From the NCBI RefSeq assembly GCF_030815125.1, contig NZ_JAUSWH010000003.1:248001-312000 (forward strand): a DNA stretch of 64,000 nt. Reading direction: 5' to 3'. Every line of letters starts with the position of its first letter. Position 1 is the first letter of the stretch. Below, piece after piece: positions 20,450 through 29,962 of the stretch. The notes under the pieces are model-generated. The model was not told the DNA's origin and ran no database searches. It was given only the letters and a program-made list of their open reading frames with translations. The stretch comes from Allorhizobium paknamense. Lineage in GTDB: Bacteria > Pseudomonadota > Alphaproteobacteria > Rhizobiales > Rhizobiaceae. A program made the translations under genes and the position numbers.

Positions 20450-21060
20450 GAATAATAGGTCTTCGGCTTGGTGGACGTATCCGGCGAAATCAGCGAATAG
20501 ATCGCGTGGTCGCGCCACTCACCATTGATATTCAGATAACTGCGCAACAGACCTTCCCGTTCGAAGCCGGCCTTTTCCAGCAGCCGGACGCTTTTGTGGT
20601 TTTCAGGAATACAGGCCGCCTCGATGCGATGCAACTCGAGTTCCCGGAAGATAAAGGGAATTGCCAATTGAAGTGCGGCAAACATGTGGCCTTTTCCGGC
20701 AAAACGCTCGCCCATCCAGTATCCGATCATGCAGGTCTGGGCGACGCCGCGGCGGATGAGGCCGATAGTCAGCCCGCCCAGCAAGGCGTCATCCTCCTTT
20801 CGGAAGATGAAAAACGGCACCGCCAGCCCGCAGGCATGTTCCTGTGAATTTCGTAAAACCCGGGCGCGGAAGGCGGCTTCCGTCAGCTCGTCCGGCCGCC
20901 ACAGCGGCTCCCAGGGCTGGAGAAAGGCGCGGCTTTCCGAGCGTAACCGATACCATTGCTCGTAATCGGAGGTGCGCGGCAGCCGCAGGCGATGGGTCGC
21001 GCTCAAAAGCTGCGGCGTCTCCGGCTGGCGCGACAGAAACCGAAACACCGACCGTGTCAT
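20446..21060 (-). CDS. RimJ/RimL-type GNAT acetyltransferase
   Basis: A 204-residue N-acetyltransferase: HRLRLPRTSDYEQWYRLRSE at the start, acetyl-CoA loop in IGYWMGERFAGKGHMFAALQ, then LELHRIEAACIPENHKSVRL and EKAGFEREGLLRSYLNINGEW, all typical of RimJ/RimL enzymes that acetylate ribosomal protein N-termini or related substrates. The start at 21060 (MTRSVFRFLSR) gives the family length; a frame 39 codons longer exists but looks non-coding. It is coupled to the GGDEF-EAL gene by a stop/start overlap. Confidence 0.9.
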   Translation of the reverse strand: MTRSVFRFLSRQPETPQLLSATHRLRLPRTSDYEQWYRLRSESRAFLQPWEPLWRPDELTEAAFRARVLRNSQEHACGLAVPFFIFRKEDDALLGGLTIGLIRRGVAQTCMIGYWMGERFAGKGHMFAALQLAIPFIFRELELHRIEAACIPENHKSVRLLEKAGFEREGLLRSYLNINGEWRDHAIYSLISPDTSTKPKTYYS

Positions 21061-21148
21061 GCCCCATCCCCCGGCAATGTCCTGTTGTCTCATGAAAACC
21101 GGAGCCGGCGGGGCATTCCCCATCTCCCGCCGGGGTCCGGTGAAAGGA

Positions 21149-22447
21149 TCAGCTGGCCGCCTTGAACAGACGGTCACCGGTCATTTGCAGTGCGCCGCGA
21201 ATTTCGTCCATCGGCGCCAGCTTGTCCAGCGGGCCGATGGCAGACAGCGTCGGCGCGCCCTGGAAGAACAGCCGTCCTGCCAGATCGGTCAGCCGCTCGA
21301 CGGTGATGCTTTCCAGCCGTTCCATCAGTTCGGTGTTGGAGATGGTGCGGCCATAGAGCATCATCTGCCGGGCGATCTGCCCGGCGCGCGCTGCCGGACT
21401 TTCCTGTCCCATCAGCAATTGCGCGCGGATCTGGGTGCGGGAGCGGTCGATCTCCTGCTGCTCGATGCGGTCGGAAGACTTGCGCAGTTCCTCGATGATC
21501 ACCGGCACCAGTTCCGGCAGGTTTTCCCCGCCGGTCGCGGCATGGATGCCGAAAATGCCGGTATCGGAAAAGCCCCAATGGAAGGCGTAGACGGAATAGC
21601 AAAGCCCGCGAAACTCGCGCACTTCCTGGAAAAGGCGGGAGGACATGCCGCCGCCGAGAATATTGGCGAGGATCTGCGAACAGTAGAAATCGCGCATGTG
21701 ATAGGCGCGGCCCTCGAAACCCAGCAGAAGTTGCGTATCCATCAGGTCGCGGCTTTCGCGCACGTCGCCGCCGGTATAAAGTGCGGCTGCGGCGGTGGGG
21801 GCGGCTGAAGGCGCGGTTCTGAGGCCCGCAAAGCGCTGCTCCACCTGGCGCACGAAGCTGTCATGATCCACGGCACCCGCTGCCACCACGAACATGCGGT
21901 CGGTGGTGTAATTGCGGGCGAGATAATGGCGGATTTCGTCGCTGGAAAAGCTCTCCACCGTTTCCGGCGTGCCGAGGATGGAGCGGCCAAGCGTCTGGCC
22001 CTGAAAGGCGGTTTCGGCGAAGCGGTCGAAAACCACGTCGTCGGGCGTATCCCAGGCGGCGCCGATTTCCTGCAGGATCACATGCTTCTCGCGCGACAGC
22101 TCCTCCTCGTCGAACACCGATTCGGTCAGGATGTCGGCTAGCATGTCGACGGCCAGCGGCACGTCATCCTTCAGCACCCGGGCATAATAGGAGGTGGTTT
22201 CGGTCGAGGTTGCGGCGTTGAGTTCGCCGCCGACATTCTCGATTTCCTCGGCGATCTGCCGGGCGCTGCGCCTTGCGGTGCCCTTGAAGGCCATATGTTC
22301 GAGCAGATGGGCAATGCCATGCTCGTCCGCCGTTTCGTCCCGCGCTCCCGATTTCACCCACACTCCCAGCGCCGCGCTTTCGAGATGGGGCATTCTTTCC
22401 GTAACGACCGTCAGGCCGGAAGCCAGCCGGGTGCACTCAACATTCAT
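21149..22447 (-). CDS. M16 family zinc peptidase (processing-peptidase-like)
   Basis: A 432-residue inverzincin. The inverted zinc motif HxxEH is seen in GIAHLLEHMAFKGT, with the distal glutamate in the ENVGGELNAATSTETTSYYA region. The C-terminal half is the inactive M16 domain (GGGMSSRLFQEVREFRGLCY). This is the rhizobial mitochondrial-processing-peptidase relative usually found next to thrC. It probably degrades peptides in the cytoplasm or periplasm; the natural substrate is unknown. The ATG at 22447 gives the family N-terminus MNVECTRLASGLTVVTE. Confidence 0.94.
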   Translation of the reverse strand: MNVECTRLASGLTVVTERMPHLESAALGVWVKSGARDETADEHGIAHLLEHMAFKGTARRSARQIAEEIENVGGELNAATSTETTSYYARVLKDDVPLAVDMLADILTESVFDEEELSREKHVILQEIGAAWDTPDDVVFDRFAETAFQGQTLGRSILGTPETVESFSSDEIRHYLARNYTTDRMFVVAAGAVDHDSFVRQVEQRFAGLRTAPSAAPTAAAALYTGGDVRESRDLMDTQLLLGFEGRAYHMRDFYCSQILANILGGGMSSRLFQEVREFRGLCYSVYAFHWGFSDTGIFGIHAATGGENLPELVPVIIEELRKSSDRIEQQEIDRSRTQIRAQLLMGQESPAARAGQIARQMMLYGRTISNTELMERLESITVERLTDLAGRLFFQGAPTLSAIGPLDKLAPMDEIRGALQMTGDRLFKAAS

Positions 22448-22515
22448 GGTCCGTCTTTCCACGTTGCAGGCCGGCCGCCCGGAAGGCCCGGGCAGCGCCG
22501 GTCTGGCCGCGCCTG

Positions 22516-23913
22516 TCATCCTGCCGCGCGGGCGCGGGCGGCAATAAAGCCTTCCACCACGCCGAGATCGGCGGCCAGGATATCGAAACGCTCCTCCCTG
22601 TCCATCAGGTCAGCAAGCCACGTCGGAAGCGCCGGGTCAATAGCCGAGGCTAATTTTACTGCCGCCGGAAATTTCGCCGGATGGGCGGTGGCCAGCGTCA
22701 CCATGGGGCTTTGCGGCTTCTGGTTCTTCGCGGCCACGAAGACCCCGCAGGCCGTGTGGGGGTCGAGCAGATAGCCGGTTTCGCTCAGCGTCGTGCGGAT
22801 GGTTTTTGCTACATCCTTTTCCGTGGCGCGCCCGGCGCGGAATACGCGCTTGATCACCTTCAGCGTCTCGGGCTCGATGTCGAAGGCGCCCGATTGCTTG
22901 AGGCTTGCCATCTGGCCGCGGATCGTGCCGGCATCCCGGCCCGAGGCCTCGAACAGAAGCCGCTCGAAATTCGAGGAAATCTGGATATCCATGGAGGGCG
23001 AAGTGGTGGCCTTGACGCCGCGCATCTCGTAGCGGCCGGTCTTCAGCGTGCGGGCCAGAATGTCGTTGTCATTGGTGGCGATCACCAGCCTGTCGATCGG
23101 CAGGCCCATTTCGCGGGCAACATATCCGGCGAAGATATCGCCGAAATTGCCGGTGGGCACGGTGAAGGACATCTTCCGGTCCGGGCCGCCCAGCGACAGG
23201 GCCGCGGTGAAGTAATAGACCACCTGCGCCATGATGCGCGCCCAGTTGATGGAGTTCACGCCGGAGAGCCGCACCTTGTCGCGGAAGGCGGCGTGGTTGA
23301 ACATCTCCTTCACGAGATTTTGACAATCGTCAAAATTTCCCTCCACCGCCAGCGCATGCACATTGGCGGCTTTCGAGGTGGTCATCTGCCGCTGCTGCAC
23401 CGGAGAGACCTTGCCCTTGGGGAAGAGAATGAAGATATCGACATTGTCGAGCCCGGCAAAGGCATCGATGGCGGCCCCGCCGGTATCGCCGGAGGTGGCG
23501 CCGACAATGGTGGCGCGCTCGCCCTTGGCCTTCAGCACATGGTCCATCAGGCGGCCCAGCAACTGCATCGCCACATCCTTGAAGGCGAGCGTCGTGCCGT
23601 GGAAAAGCTCCAGCACGAAATCATTCGGCCCGATCTGCACCAGCGGCGCAACTGCCGGATGGCGAAAGGTGCCATAGGCGGCATCGATCATCGCCTTCAG
23701 GGCGGCATCCTCGATCTCGCCATCCACGAAGGGCTTGAGGACGGCAAAGGCCACATCCTGATAGCTCTTGCCGCGCAGCGCCTTGATCTCGCGTTTGCTC
23801 ATCTTCGGCCAGGTGGCGGGAAGGTAGAGGCCGCCATCACGGGCAAGCCCTGCCAGAAGCGCATCGCAGAAGCCGAGAACGGGGGCTTCGCCGCGGGTTG
23901 AAATATAGTCCAT
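22516..23913 (-). CDS. thrC: Threonine synthase
   Basis: Converts O-phosphohomoserine to threonine with PLP, completing the pathway begun by thrB about 11 kb away. The 465-residue protein has the short proteobacterial form: starts MDYISTRGEAPVLGFCDALL, PLP lysine in FHGTTLAFKDVAMQLLG, phosphate-binding SGDTGGAA, and FTVPTGNFGDIFAGY. The ATG at 23913 is followed by normal codon use; the same frame is open far upstream but that part is antisense to the divergent lipoprotein and lipid kinase genes. Upstream of the M16 gene in a shared operon. Confidence 0.97.
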   Translation of the reverse strand: MDYISTRGEAPVLGFCDALLAGLARDGGLYLPATWPKMSKREIKALRGKSYQDVAFAVLKPFVDGEIEDAALKAMIDAAYGTFRHPAVAPLVQIGPNDFVLELFHGTTLAFKDVAMQLLGRLMDHVLKAKGERATIVGATSGDTGGAAIDAFAGLDNVDIFILFPKGKVSPVQQRQMTTSKAANVHALAVEGNFDDCQNLVKEMFNHAAFRDKVRLSGVNSINWARIMAQVVYYFTAALSLGGPDRKMSFTVPTGNFGDIFAGYVAREMGLPIDRLVIATNDNDILARTLKTGRYEMRGVKATTSPSMDIQISSNFERLLFEASGRDAGTIRGQMASLKQSGAFDIEPETLKVIKRVFRAGRATEKDVAKTIRTTLSETGYLLDPHTACGVFVAAKNQKPQSPMVTLATAHPAKFPAAVKLASAIDPALPTWLADLMDREERFDILAADLGVVEGFIAARARAAG

Positions 23914-24117
23914 GCCGATTATCCCTGGTCGAGTGCCGATGGGGGTGCAAGCCTTCCGGATGGCGGATCGTTCCACCTTGCCGAAAATTGCAACAAAGCC
24001 CGCTCCCCTGATCGATTTTTTGCCGCGCCGCTGATATAGACCAACGCCTGAGGAGATGGAAAGGCCACATTTTGCCCTTTCCGTTCCGTGGTTTTGTTTT
24101 GCAGAGGAAGGAAACCG

Positions 24118-24717
24118 GTGTTTCAACATGTAATGCGCGGCGCGGCCGCCCTGTCCCTGGCCGCACTTCTGGCAAGCTGCAACACAAGTGGTAGCGGTGG
24201 CGGTAGCGGCCTTTTCGGCTCCGGCTCTGCGCAGCCTGCCGCCAGCCAGACCGCCGCTGCGGCAGCCCCTGCCGGTGCTGTGGTCCAGTCCGTCTGCCCG
24301 CAGGTCAGCCTGCGCGACGGCACCGCCTATTATCGCACCTATGCCAAGAGCGGCAGCAAGGATCCGCAGGATGTGGTCTATCAGGCGTCGCTCGCCGAAA
24401 CGACCCGCGCCTGCACCCGTTCCGATACCGCACTCAACATCAAGGTCCAGGTTCAGGGCCGTCTGGTTGCGGGTCCGCAGGGCCATGCCGGCACGATTTC
24501 CGCCCCCATCCGCGTTGCCGTGGTGGAAGGTGAGAAGGTGCTCTATTCCGAACTCACCCCCTTCAGCATGACGCTGGCCAGTGTCGATCAACCGGCGCAA
24601 TTCCTCTTCTCCAAGGATATCAGCGTTCCCGGTGACGTCAGCCCCAACGCCATGGTCTATGTCGGCTTCGATGAAGGTCCGGCCAAGGCCCCGGCGAAAA
24701 AGGCCCGCAAGAAGTAA
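24118..24717 (+). CDS. Predicted lipoprotein, unknown function
   Basis: A 199-residue secreted lipoprotein. The signal peptide ends in a lipobox LAALLASC, followed by a Gly/Ser/Ala-rich linker and a compact domain (VCPQVSLRDGTAYYRTYAKS ... AMVYVGFDEG) and a Lys/Ala-rich tail (PAKKARKK). The GTG at 24118 follows AGAGGAAGG at the right distance. The domain resembles conserved alphaproteobacterial outer-membrane lipoproteins of unknown role. Divergent from thrC and followed closely by the lipid kinase gene. Confidence 0.8.
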   Translation: MFQHVMRGAAALSLAALLASCNTSGSGGGSGLFGSGSAQPAASQTAAAAAPAGAVVQSVCPQVSLRDGTAYYRTYAKSGSKDPQDVVYQASLAETTRACTRSDTALNIKVQVQGRLVAGPQGHAGTISAPIRVAVVEGEKVLYSELTPFSMTLASVDQPAQFLFSKDISVPGDVSPNAMVYVGFDEGPAKAPAKKARKK

Positions 24718-24750
24718 GAGCGAGAGGGGCGGGGAGCCCGGTCTTCCGAG

Positions 24751-25695
24751 ATGATGACGGTCCTTCGCAATCCCGCCGCAGGCGGCGCACGCAATGTCCG
24801 CCTGTGGCCCGAGATCGAAGCGGGCCTCGCCCGCGTCTTTCCAGCCTTTGAGGTCGTGGAAACCCGGCGCGGGCAAACGGCGCAGCAAGCCCGGGCTGCC
24901 GTCGAGGCCGGTGCCGAACACATTCTGGCCATTGGCGGCGATGGCACGATCAGCGCTGCTGCCGACGGCATTCTCCGTTCCAGCCGCCCCGATGTACCGT
25001 TGAGCTTTCTGCCCGCCGGAACCGGCGCGGATTTCGCCCGCAATTTCCTCTGGCCTGCGACCCTGGCGGACAGGCTTGCCGCCCTTGCGGATGCGCCGCA
25101 AACCCGCCTCGATGTCATCGCTGTCGAGCGGTGGACAGGCGGGCGCTGGGACCATGTGAGCCATGCCGTCAATATCGCCAGCGCCGGTGTTTCCGGTGAA
25201 ATCATCGCTGCCATGGCAGGTCGTAGCGGTTTCAGGCAGAGCTTACCGTTTACCCTGCGATATCGGCTGAACTGCATCCATGGCATTCTGCGCTACGCCC
25301 AAAAATCCCTGCAAATTCTGGTGGATGGCGAGGAAGTGGCCAGCGGGCCGATGCTGGTGGTGGCGGTCTGCAATGGCGGCTGGTTCGGCGCAGGGATCAA
25401 TGCCGGTCCGGATGCGCGGCCCGATGACGGTCTGCTCGATGTCATCATCGCGCGGGGCAGCCATGTTGCTGGCAATCTCGCGGTCTTTTCTGCCTTCGAT
25501 CGCGGCACGCATCTCAGCCATTCCCGCGTCATCAAGGTGCAGGGCAGGGTGGTGGAACTGCTGCCGCTGACCGGACCCGCCGCTAGCGCCGAGGCCGATG
25601 GCGAAATCATGCCGTCCGCGCCCTTGCGCCTTTCGGTGCTGCCGCAGGCCCTCAACGTCAGATTGTCTGCCTTGAAAGGCAAATGGCTCAAATAG
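24751..25695 (+). CDS. Diacylglycerol kinase family lipid kinase
   Basis: A 314-residue member of the DAGK_cat family (YegS-like). It has the phosphate-loop-like NPAAGGARN near the N-terminus, the catalytic nucleotide motif AIGGDGTISAAADGIL and LPAGTGADFARNF, and the C-terminal domain with DGEVASGPM and PDDGLLDVIIARG. It phosphorylates a membrane lipid such as diacylglycerol or phosphatidylglycerol. The TAG stop (25693-25695) is the first three bases of mosaic repeat D. Confidence 0.9.
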   Translation: MMTVLRNPAAGGARNVRLWPEIEAGLARVFPAFEVVETRRGQTAQQARAAVEAGAEHILAIGGDGTISAAADGILRSSRPDVPLSFLPAGTGADFARNFLWPATLADRLAALADAPQTRLDVIAVERWTGGRWDHVSHAVNIASAGVSGEIIAAMAGRSGFRQSLPFTLRYRLNCIHGILRYAQKSLQILVDGEEVASGPMLVVAVCNGGWFGAGINAGPDARPDDGLLDVIIARGSHVAGNLAVFSAFDRGTHLSHSRVIKVQGRVVELLPLTGPAASAEADGEIMPSAPLRLSVLPQALNVRLSALKGKWLK

Positions 25696-25755
25696 AGCAG
25701 TTCCAGGAAAAGTGGAAACCGGTTTTCCGTCCGGAAATGCGTAAAAACTAAAGAG
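25694..25755. repeat. Mosaic repeat D between convergent stop codons
   Basis: AGAGCAGTTCCAGGAAAAGT, GGAAACCGGTTTTCCGTCC, GGAAATGCGTAAAAACTAAA, GAGTC. It fills exactly the gap between the lipid-kinase TAG and the TGA of the convergent HAD gene. Confidence 0.85.
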
Positions 25756-26445
25756 TCAGAGCGCGCCTTCCCACTCCGCCATGGCGGCGATGACGGCGGG
25801 CAGGTCCATCATGCGGGCAATCACCGTTTCGGCCCCCGCATCGGTCAGGCGGTCGGCATGGGAGGGGTAGGTGTGGGAGGCGCCGGTAAAGCCGACGACC
25901 CGCATGCCTGCGGCGCGGGCGGCGGTGACGCCATGGACGCTGTCTTCCACCACCACGCAGGTTTCCGGCCGCACGTTGAACTGGGCCGCGCCATGCAGAT
26001 AGATATCCGGCTTCGGCTTGACCCGCTCAGGCCCGAGATCCTTGGCGGAATAGACATGCGGCCCGAAGGCGTCCTTCAGGCCCACCTTCTTCAGCATCAT
26101 GTCCAGCCGCGCGGAAGAGGAGTTGGAGCAGATGCAGCGCGGGCCGGGCAGGCGTGACAGCGCATAGGGCACGCCGGCGATCATCTTCACCTCGCGCGCC
26201 AGCCGGTCGTCCAGGAGCTTTTCCGATTTGTCGATCAGGCTGGCGGAAAGCGGGATCTCCACTTCCTTTTCAATGGCGAGCAGAATGTTCTTCCAGGTCA
26301 TGCCGGCAAAACGTTCGCCCATTTCCTCGACGGAAATCGGATAGCCCGCCTCGGTCAGCAATTTCGATTCGACTTTTGCGGCAATGATCTCCGAATCCAC
26401 GAGCACGCCATCGCAATCGAAAAGAATGAGGTCGAAACCGGCCAT
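25756..26445 (-). CDS. HAD-superfamily phosphatase (phosphoglycolate/beta-PGM-like)
   Basis: A 229-residue HAD hydrolase, subfamily IA. Motif I is LILFDCDGVLVDSE, motif II lies in RCICSNSSS, motif III Lys in RVKPKPDIYL, and motif IV in VVVEDSVHGVTAARAAG. The start at 26445 is preceded by AAGGATAAAAAA; upstream codons in frame lack family similarity. The closest functional relatives are YigL/beta-phosphoglucomutase-like phosphatases; the substrate is not evident. Convergent with the lipid kinase. Confidence 0.9.
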   Translation of the reverse strand: MAGFDLILFDCDGVLVDSEIIAAKVESKLLTEAGYPISVEEMGERFAGMTWKNILLAIEKEVEIPLSASLIDKSEKLLDDRLAREVKMIAGVPYALSRLPGPRCICSNSSSARLDMMLKKVGLKDAFGPHVYSAKDLGPERVKPKPDIYLHGAAQFNVRPETCVVVEDSVHGVTAARAAGMRVVGFTGASHTYPSHADRLTDAGAETVIARMMDLPAVIAAMAEWEGAL

Positions 26446-26603
26446 TTTTTTATCCTTCTGAGTGATAAGCCGCCTGACTACAGCAAGTTTTGCTTTAGAA
26501 CAATCAACGTCCATGCAAGACAGCTATTCATCCTCCCGACAGAGCAGTTTGCGTGGCCAAGAGCACCGTGCCGAACATCGGAAACGTCACGATGGTCTCG
26601 CTG

Positions 26604-26661
26604 GTTTGTTTTCGCATCGGATTTTTCTGAAAACCGGTTCCCACTTTTCGGTCCGATGCTG
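26604..26661. repeat. Mosaic repeat E upstream of bioR
   Basis: A reversed, diverged copy of the core: TTCGCATCGGATTTTTCTG, AAAACCGGTTCCCACTTTTC, GGTCCGATGCTG. It ends seven bases before the bioR start, so it may affect that leader. Confidence 0.75.
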
Positions 26662-26668
26662 TAATCAC

Positions 26669-27340
26669 ATGAGGATGAGCAGCAAGGACGACACCATCAC
26701 CAGCCGCATTGCCCGCAGCCTCGCCGAACGCATCGTGCGCGGCGAGATGACGCCCGGCGCGCGGCTGGCGCAGGATCATATCGCCGAGGAGTTCGATGTC
26801 AGCCAGGCTTCGGTGCGCGAGGCCTTCCGGCGGCTGGAGGCGCAGGGCCTTGTGGTGAGCCTGCCGCGCCGGGGGGTGCGGGTTGCCAGTTTCGATCTCA
26901 AGCAGGTGCGGGAAGTGGCTGAAATGCGCGCGGCCCTTGAAGTGCTGGCGCTCAAGCACGCCGCGCCCTTTCTGACGCCCGCCCTGCTGGATGAGGCGGA
27001 GGCCGCCACCGCCGCCTGCGATGCCGCCGAGAATGTCGAGGATTGGGAGGCTGCCAATCGCCGCTTTCACCGGCTGATCATTTCCACCTGCGACATGCCG
27101 CGCCTGCTGGCCGCCATCGATGACCTTCATGCCGTCAGCGCCCGCTTTCTGCTGGCAGGCTGGCAAAGCACCTGGGAGCGTCGCACCGATCACGATCACC
27201 GCGCCATTCTTCAGGCGCTCAGACGCGGCGATACCGTCAATGCCTGCGCCGTGCTGGAGCGGCATGTGCAACTGATTGGCCGGGTGCCCAGCGCCCTGAA
27301 TGCCGGTGCTGCCGCCAGCCGTTTTGCTATCGTTGGCTGA
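26669..27340 (+). CDS. bioR: GntR-family regulator, probable biotin repressor BioR
   Basis: A 223-residue FadR/FCD-subfamily GntR protein. The winged helix is at the N-terminus (LAQDHIAEEFDVSQASVREA as recognition region), followed by an all-helical FCD domain with metal-binding histidines in RRFHRLIIST and HDHRAIL. Placed directly before bioY and followed by three TTATCGATAA-type sites, which are the known operator of BioR in alphaproteobacteria. It should repress biotin synthesis and uptake genes when biotin is adequate. An alternative start at 26675 is equally possible. Mosaic repeat E ends seven bases before the start. Confidence 0.88.
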   Translation: MRMSSKDDTITSRIARSLAERIVRGEMTPGARLAQDHIAEEFDVSQASVREAFRRLEAQGLVVSLPRRGVRVASFDLKQVREVAEMRAALEVLALKHAAPFLTPALLDEAEAATAACDAAENVEDWEAANRRFHRLIISTCDMPRLLAAIDDLHAVSARFLLAGWQSTWERRTDHDHRAILQALRRGDTVNACAVLERHVQLIGRVPSALNAGAAASRFAIVG

Positions 27341-27451
27341 TTATCGATAAAAATCCCCGAAGAATCCCGTATTTAACGTAGCGGCAAAAACATCTGCTTG
27401 CGCAAAATAATTTTATCGATAATTTTTCGCTCGACTGCGATTTATCGATAG
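27341..27451 (+). promoter_or_regulatory. Three BioR boxes in the bioR-bioY gap
   Basis: TTATCGATAA occurs at 27341-27350 (immediately after the bioR stop) and 27413-27422; TTATCGATAG, one mismatch, is at 27442-27451. All fit the BioR consensus TTATMKATAA. The last site ends 13 bases before the bioY ATG, so BioR binding would block transcription of bioY. Confidence 0.85.
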
Positions 27452-27464
27452 AAAGGATATCGGC

Positions 27465-28049
27465 ATGTCTTCCATTCCCTCCACGCCCTTTGCCGGGCGT
27501 TTCGATCCGCTGGCGCTCTCCGGGCGCTCTTTCATGGTGAAACTCGCCCTGGTGCTGGGCGGTACTCTGGTTCTGGCGGTGGCGTCACGGATTTCGGTGC
27601 CCATGGTGCCGGTGCCGATCACCCTGCAAACCCTGGCGCTGACCATGATGGGCGTGCTTTATGGCTGGCGGCTGGCGCTGGCCACTGTGCTGGCCTGGCT
27701 GGGTGAGGCAGCCCTTGGCCTGCCGGTGCTGGCGAATGGGGCGAGCGGCCTTGCCCCCTTCTTCGGGCCGACGGCAGGCTATCTCCTGTCCTTCCCCCTC
27801 ATCGCCGTGCTTGCCGGCGTGCTGGCGGAACAGGGCTGGACGGGCCGTCGCCTTGTTGCCAGTTTCATCGCGCATTTTTCCGCCAATCTTCTCTGCCTGA
27901 TGACTGGCTGGGCATGGCTGGCGGTGATGATCGGCGCGGAAAAAGCGTTTTTTGCCGGTGTCGCGCCTTTCATGATCGGTGCGATGCTGAAATCGGCGCT
28001 GGCGGCGGCGTTATTGTTCGCCATGGCGCAGATGCCCCAACCAAAGTGA
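27465..28049 (+). CDS. bioY: Biotin transporter S component BioY
   Basis: A 194-residue six-helix membrane protein that binds biotin as the substrate component of an ECF transporter. The motif VPMVPVPITLQTLALTMMG is the BioY signature, followed by GLPVLANGASGLAPFFGPTAG. No BioM/BioN genes are adjacent, so it either works alone or shares energising subunits, as reported for solitary BioY proteins. A ribosome-binding site (AAAGGATAT) precedes the ATG. Regulated by BioR from the boxes upstream. Confidence 0.94.
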   Translation: MSSIPSTPFAGRFDPLALSGRSFMVKLALVLGGTLVLAVASRISVPMVPVPITLQTLALTMMGVLYGWRLALATVLAWLGEAALGLPVLANGASGLAPFFGPTAGYLLSFPLIAVLAGVLAEQGWTGRRLVASFIAHFSANLLCLMTGWAWLAVMIGAEKAFFAGVAPFMIGAMLKSALAAALLFAMAQMPQPK

Positions 28050-28059
28050 GGATCAGATC

Positions 28060-28485
28060 GTGACGGTTCGGCTGCGAGCGCATCACCTTCTGTGCATGTT
28101 GACCTTTGTCGGCGAGGGCTACAGCCCCGCCTTCATCGCCAATTACCGCCGCATTGCCGAAAGGCTGACGGGCGGCGAGGAGATCGAGATGGTCGAAGGA
28201 CCGGACGACCTTTGCCGCCCGCTCTGCGACAGCGCCGAGGCGCATTGTTTCCGGGAAAGTGTGTGCGAGCGCGATGCCGCGGCGGCCCTGGCCGTCTCGG
28301 CGCTGCTCGGGCGTTCCGTGGAGGCGGGGGTGCGCTTTCTTCCCGATGCCGCCACGATCACCCGCCTGCGCCAGGCCTTCGTCGCAGGCTCCATCCGCGC
28401 CGCCTGCCGGGAATGCGAATGGGCCTATCTCTGTGACGACATTGCAGGAAAGGGCTATCGCGGCGCGCTTGTCCACCCGTGTTGA
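28060..28485 (+). CDS. DUF1284 family cysteine-rich protein
   Basis: A 141-residue protein beginning (M)TVRLRAHHLLCMLTFVGEGY, the DUF1284 signature, with several cysteines (DDLCRPLCDS, HCFRESVC, AACRECEWAYLC) that suggest a metal or iron-sulfur site. The GTG at 28060 follows TGAGGATCAGATC. It is ten bases behind bioY, so probably in that operon; rhizobia often keep this pairing. Function unknown. Confidence 0.85.
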   Translation: MTVRLRAHHLLCMLTFVGEGYSPAFIANYRRIAERLTGGEEIEMVEGPDDLCRPLCDSAEAHCFRESVCERDAAAALAVSALLGRSVEAGVRFLPDAATITRLRQAFVAGSIRAACRECEWAYLCDDIAGKGYRGALVHPC

Positions 28486-28508
28486 AACATGATCCTGACG
28501 TGCGGAGA

Positions 28509-28583
28509 CAGCATTTCGTTCAGAAATGCGTAAAAACAAAAAGCAAGAGCGGTCCGGTGTTTTCACGAAACACAGGACCGCTC
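28509..28583. repeat. Mosaic repeat F and a 16-bp hairpin before ccrM
   Basis: 28509-28546 is a short deleted copy of the repeat (AGCATTTCGTTCAGAAATGC, GTAAAAACAAA). It runs into an inverted repeat with arms GAGCGGTCCGGTGTTT and AAACACAGGACCGCTC (28547-28583, one mismatch, loop TCACG) that could end the bioY-DUF1284 transcript. Confidence 0.7.
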
Positions 28584-28638
28584 CTGCCTGTCTCCGGTTG
28601 AGACGGTTCTCACATTTTATCGCAACCATTCAGCATTT

Positions 28639-28659
28639 GGTAACCAAGATCGGTAACCA
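28639..28659 (+). promoter_or_regulatory. Direct repeat GGTAACCA upstream of ccrM
   Basis: GGTAACCA at 28639-28646 and again at 28652-28659, start-to-start spacing 13, about 50 bases before the ccrM ATG. It looks like a tandem regulator site. It does not fit the CtrA spacing (TTAA-N7-TTAA), so the binder is unknown. Confidence 0.4.
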
Positions 28660-28691
28660 TGTTCTTGTTCATCAGTGCTGCGTCAGCGTAA

Positions 28692-29837
<1,146 letters not shown>

Positions 29838-29864
29838 CCTTTTCCTAAGTTATGCTTGTAAAGG

Positions 29865-29905
29865 CCGTGGCTGAAGAAGCCACGGTCTCTGCTTGCCTTT
29901 TTTTT
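29865..29905 (+). terminator. Probable terminator after ccrM
   Basis: An 8-bp stem CCGTGGCT / AGCCACGG (29865-29885, loop GAAGA) followed 12 bases later by an eight-T run. The distance to the T-run makes it a weak intrinsic terminator. Confidence 0.5.
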
Positions 29906-29918
29906 GACACAATGACAT

Positions 29919-29954
29919 ATGTTATAGCGTAACAAGTAATGTTATTACGTTAGG
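29919..29954 (+). promoter_or_regulatory. Two tandem Zur-like boxes upstream of the zinc ABC operon
   Basis: ATGTTATAGCGTAACA (about 29919-29934) and ATGTTATTACGTTAGG (about 29939-29954) are imperfect palindromes of the GTTATA..TATAAC type bound by alphaproteobacterial Zur. They lie just upstream of the first ATG at 29963, the position expected for zinc-dependent repression. Confidence 0.7.
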
Positions 29955-29962
29955 ACATTGGC

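Noticed and set aside
28639..28659. A CtrA-binding site upstream of ccrM
   Set aside because: The half-site spacing (13) does not match TTAA-N7-TTAA, and only the GTAACC part resembles it.
29865..29905. A strong intrinsic terminator after ccrM
   Set aside because: The hairpin and T-run are 12 bases apart, so it was listed only as a weak terminator.
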